Source: Drosophila pseudoobscura
Taxonomy: Eukaryota > Arthropoda > Insecta > Diptera > Drosophilidae
DNA length: 64,000 nucleotides
Direction: 5' to 3'
NCBI RefSeq assembly: GCF_009870125.1
Contig: NC_046683.1
Coordinates: 48,189,869 to 48,253,868 of the forward strand
Part shown: positions 63,405 to 64,000 of the stretch, one piece after another
Layout: every line of letters starts with the position of its first letter
Numbering within the stretch: position 1 is the first letter of the stretch
The notes under the pieces: generated by a model
What the model was told of the DNA's origin: nothing
Database searches by the model: none
The model's input: the letters and a program-made list of their open reading frames with translations, nothing else
Made by a program: the position numbers and the translations under genes

Positions 63405-64000
63405 CTAGCCGGGACGAAAGAATTTACAAAAATATTTTTCAGCTTCTGGTATGCTTTTTTTTTGTTTGTTTGTTTTGGTGACTCAAGATTATACTTTAGA
63501 GTAGAGTACTTTTACAACAATTAACAGCCAATTGGACAACATTTAAGAAAGGAAGAGAAACATAGCCGGAAACAGAGAACGCTTCAACATAAACCACATT
63601 AAACAGAGTATGAAAAAAACAACCAAAAAAAGATACACCAGACGGGACACACAAAGACACACAATACACAGAAGGATAAATAGAACAGATTAAACAGATT
63701 AAACAGACAGACAGAAGAGAAAGAGAACTGAAACCCTTAAAAACGCGCCGATCTTTTGGGCCCGAATGTCAATTTTGCATACCCCATTTGGGGGGTATTC
63801 GAATTTTGTAGCTGCATTAGATGGTTACACACATATAATGGGAATCGAGCTTAGGGAAAGTATTAGACAAAAATTAAATAAACAATAAGGGAGACAAGTT
63901 CTGAAGAAAACTACAGAATATTTTCATAAATACTTATAGAAATGGTTCGAAAGACTTTTATGCTCGAAAATTTTTGCACAAAGAATTTTTGTCGGTGGGA
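63405..64000. other. dysc intron running off the window
   Basis: Upstream of the exon at 63404. No further exon seen. 63760-63830 resembles a DINE-1-like 3' end. Confidence 0.5.

Overview
The window is insect nuclear DNA from a Drosophila, from gene content, short introns with GT..AG junctions, TATA+TCAGT-type core promoters, CAACATG-type start contexts and DINE-1/INE-1-like repeats. The repeat type and many CTGGCT-like simple repeats would fit the obscura group, but I cannot prove the species. The anchor is a clear senseless (sens) gene flanked by Poc1, a TTC36 homologue and the 3' half of dyschronic (dysc, the whirlin homologue).

Layout. (1) 0.4-8.2 kb: four small genes for secreted, low-complexity proteins. 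All four have a tiny first coding exon (28-64 nt) that ends in phase 1 inside the signal peptide. One carries another small gene inside its first intron. (2) 8.9-11.8 kb, minus strand: TMEM19 and Poc1, head to tail. Poc1 has a readable second C-terminus in a downstream exon. (3) 11.9-19.4 kb: no gene seen; one DINE-1-like fragment. (4) 19.4-24.7 kb, minus: sens, four coding exons, with TATA+Inr promoter and a perfect miR-9a 8-mer in the 3' UTR. (5) 24.7-35.8 kb: non-coding upstream DNA of sens, with a decayed Tc1-like transposon at 28.2-29.3 kb. (6) 35.9-45.0 kb, minus: TTC36, whose 8.5-kb intron 1 holds a 107-copy, 39-bp AT-rich array that begins at a large palindrome and is bracketed by inverted DINE-1-like fragments, plus an apparently intact hAT transposase gene on the other strand. 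(7) 45.2-64 kb, minus: dysc, six coding exons covering PDZ3 and the linker before it, all introns phase 0. PDZ3 is followed by one in-frame TAA and then a 260-codon open frame. A small plus-strand ORF lies in a dysc intron at 62.4 kb.

The most unusual items are the satellite/palindrome/transposon complex in the TTC36 intron, the open frame beyond the dysc stop, the alternative coiled-coil end of Poc1, and the shared architecture of the secreted-protein cluster. All splice joins are read by eye from GT/AG sites, phase and protein continuity; none is backed by transcripts here.
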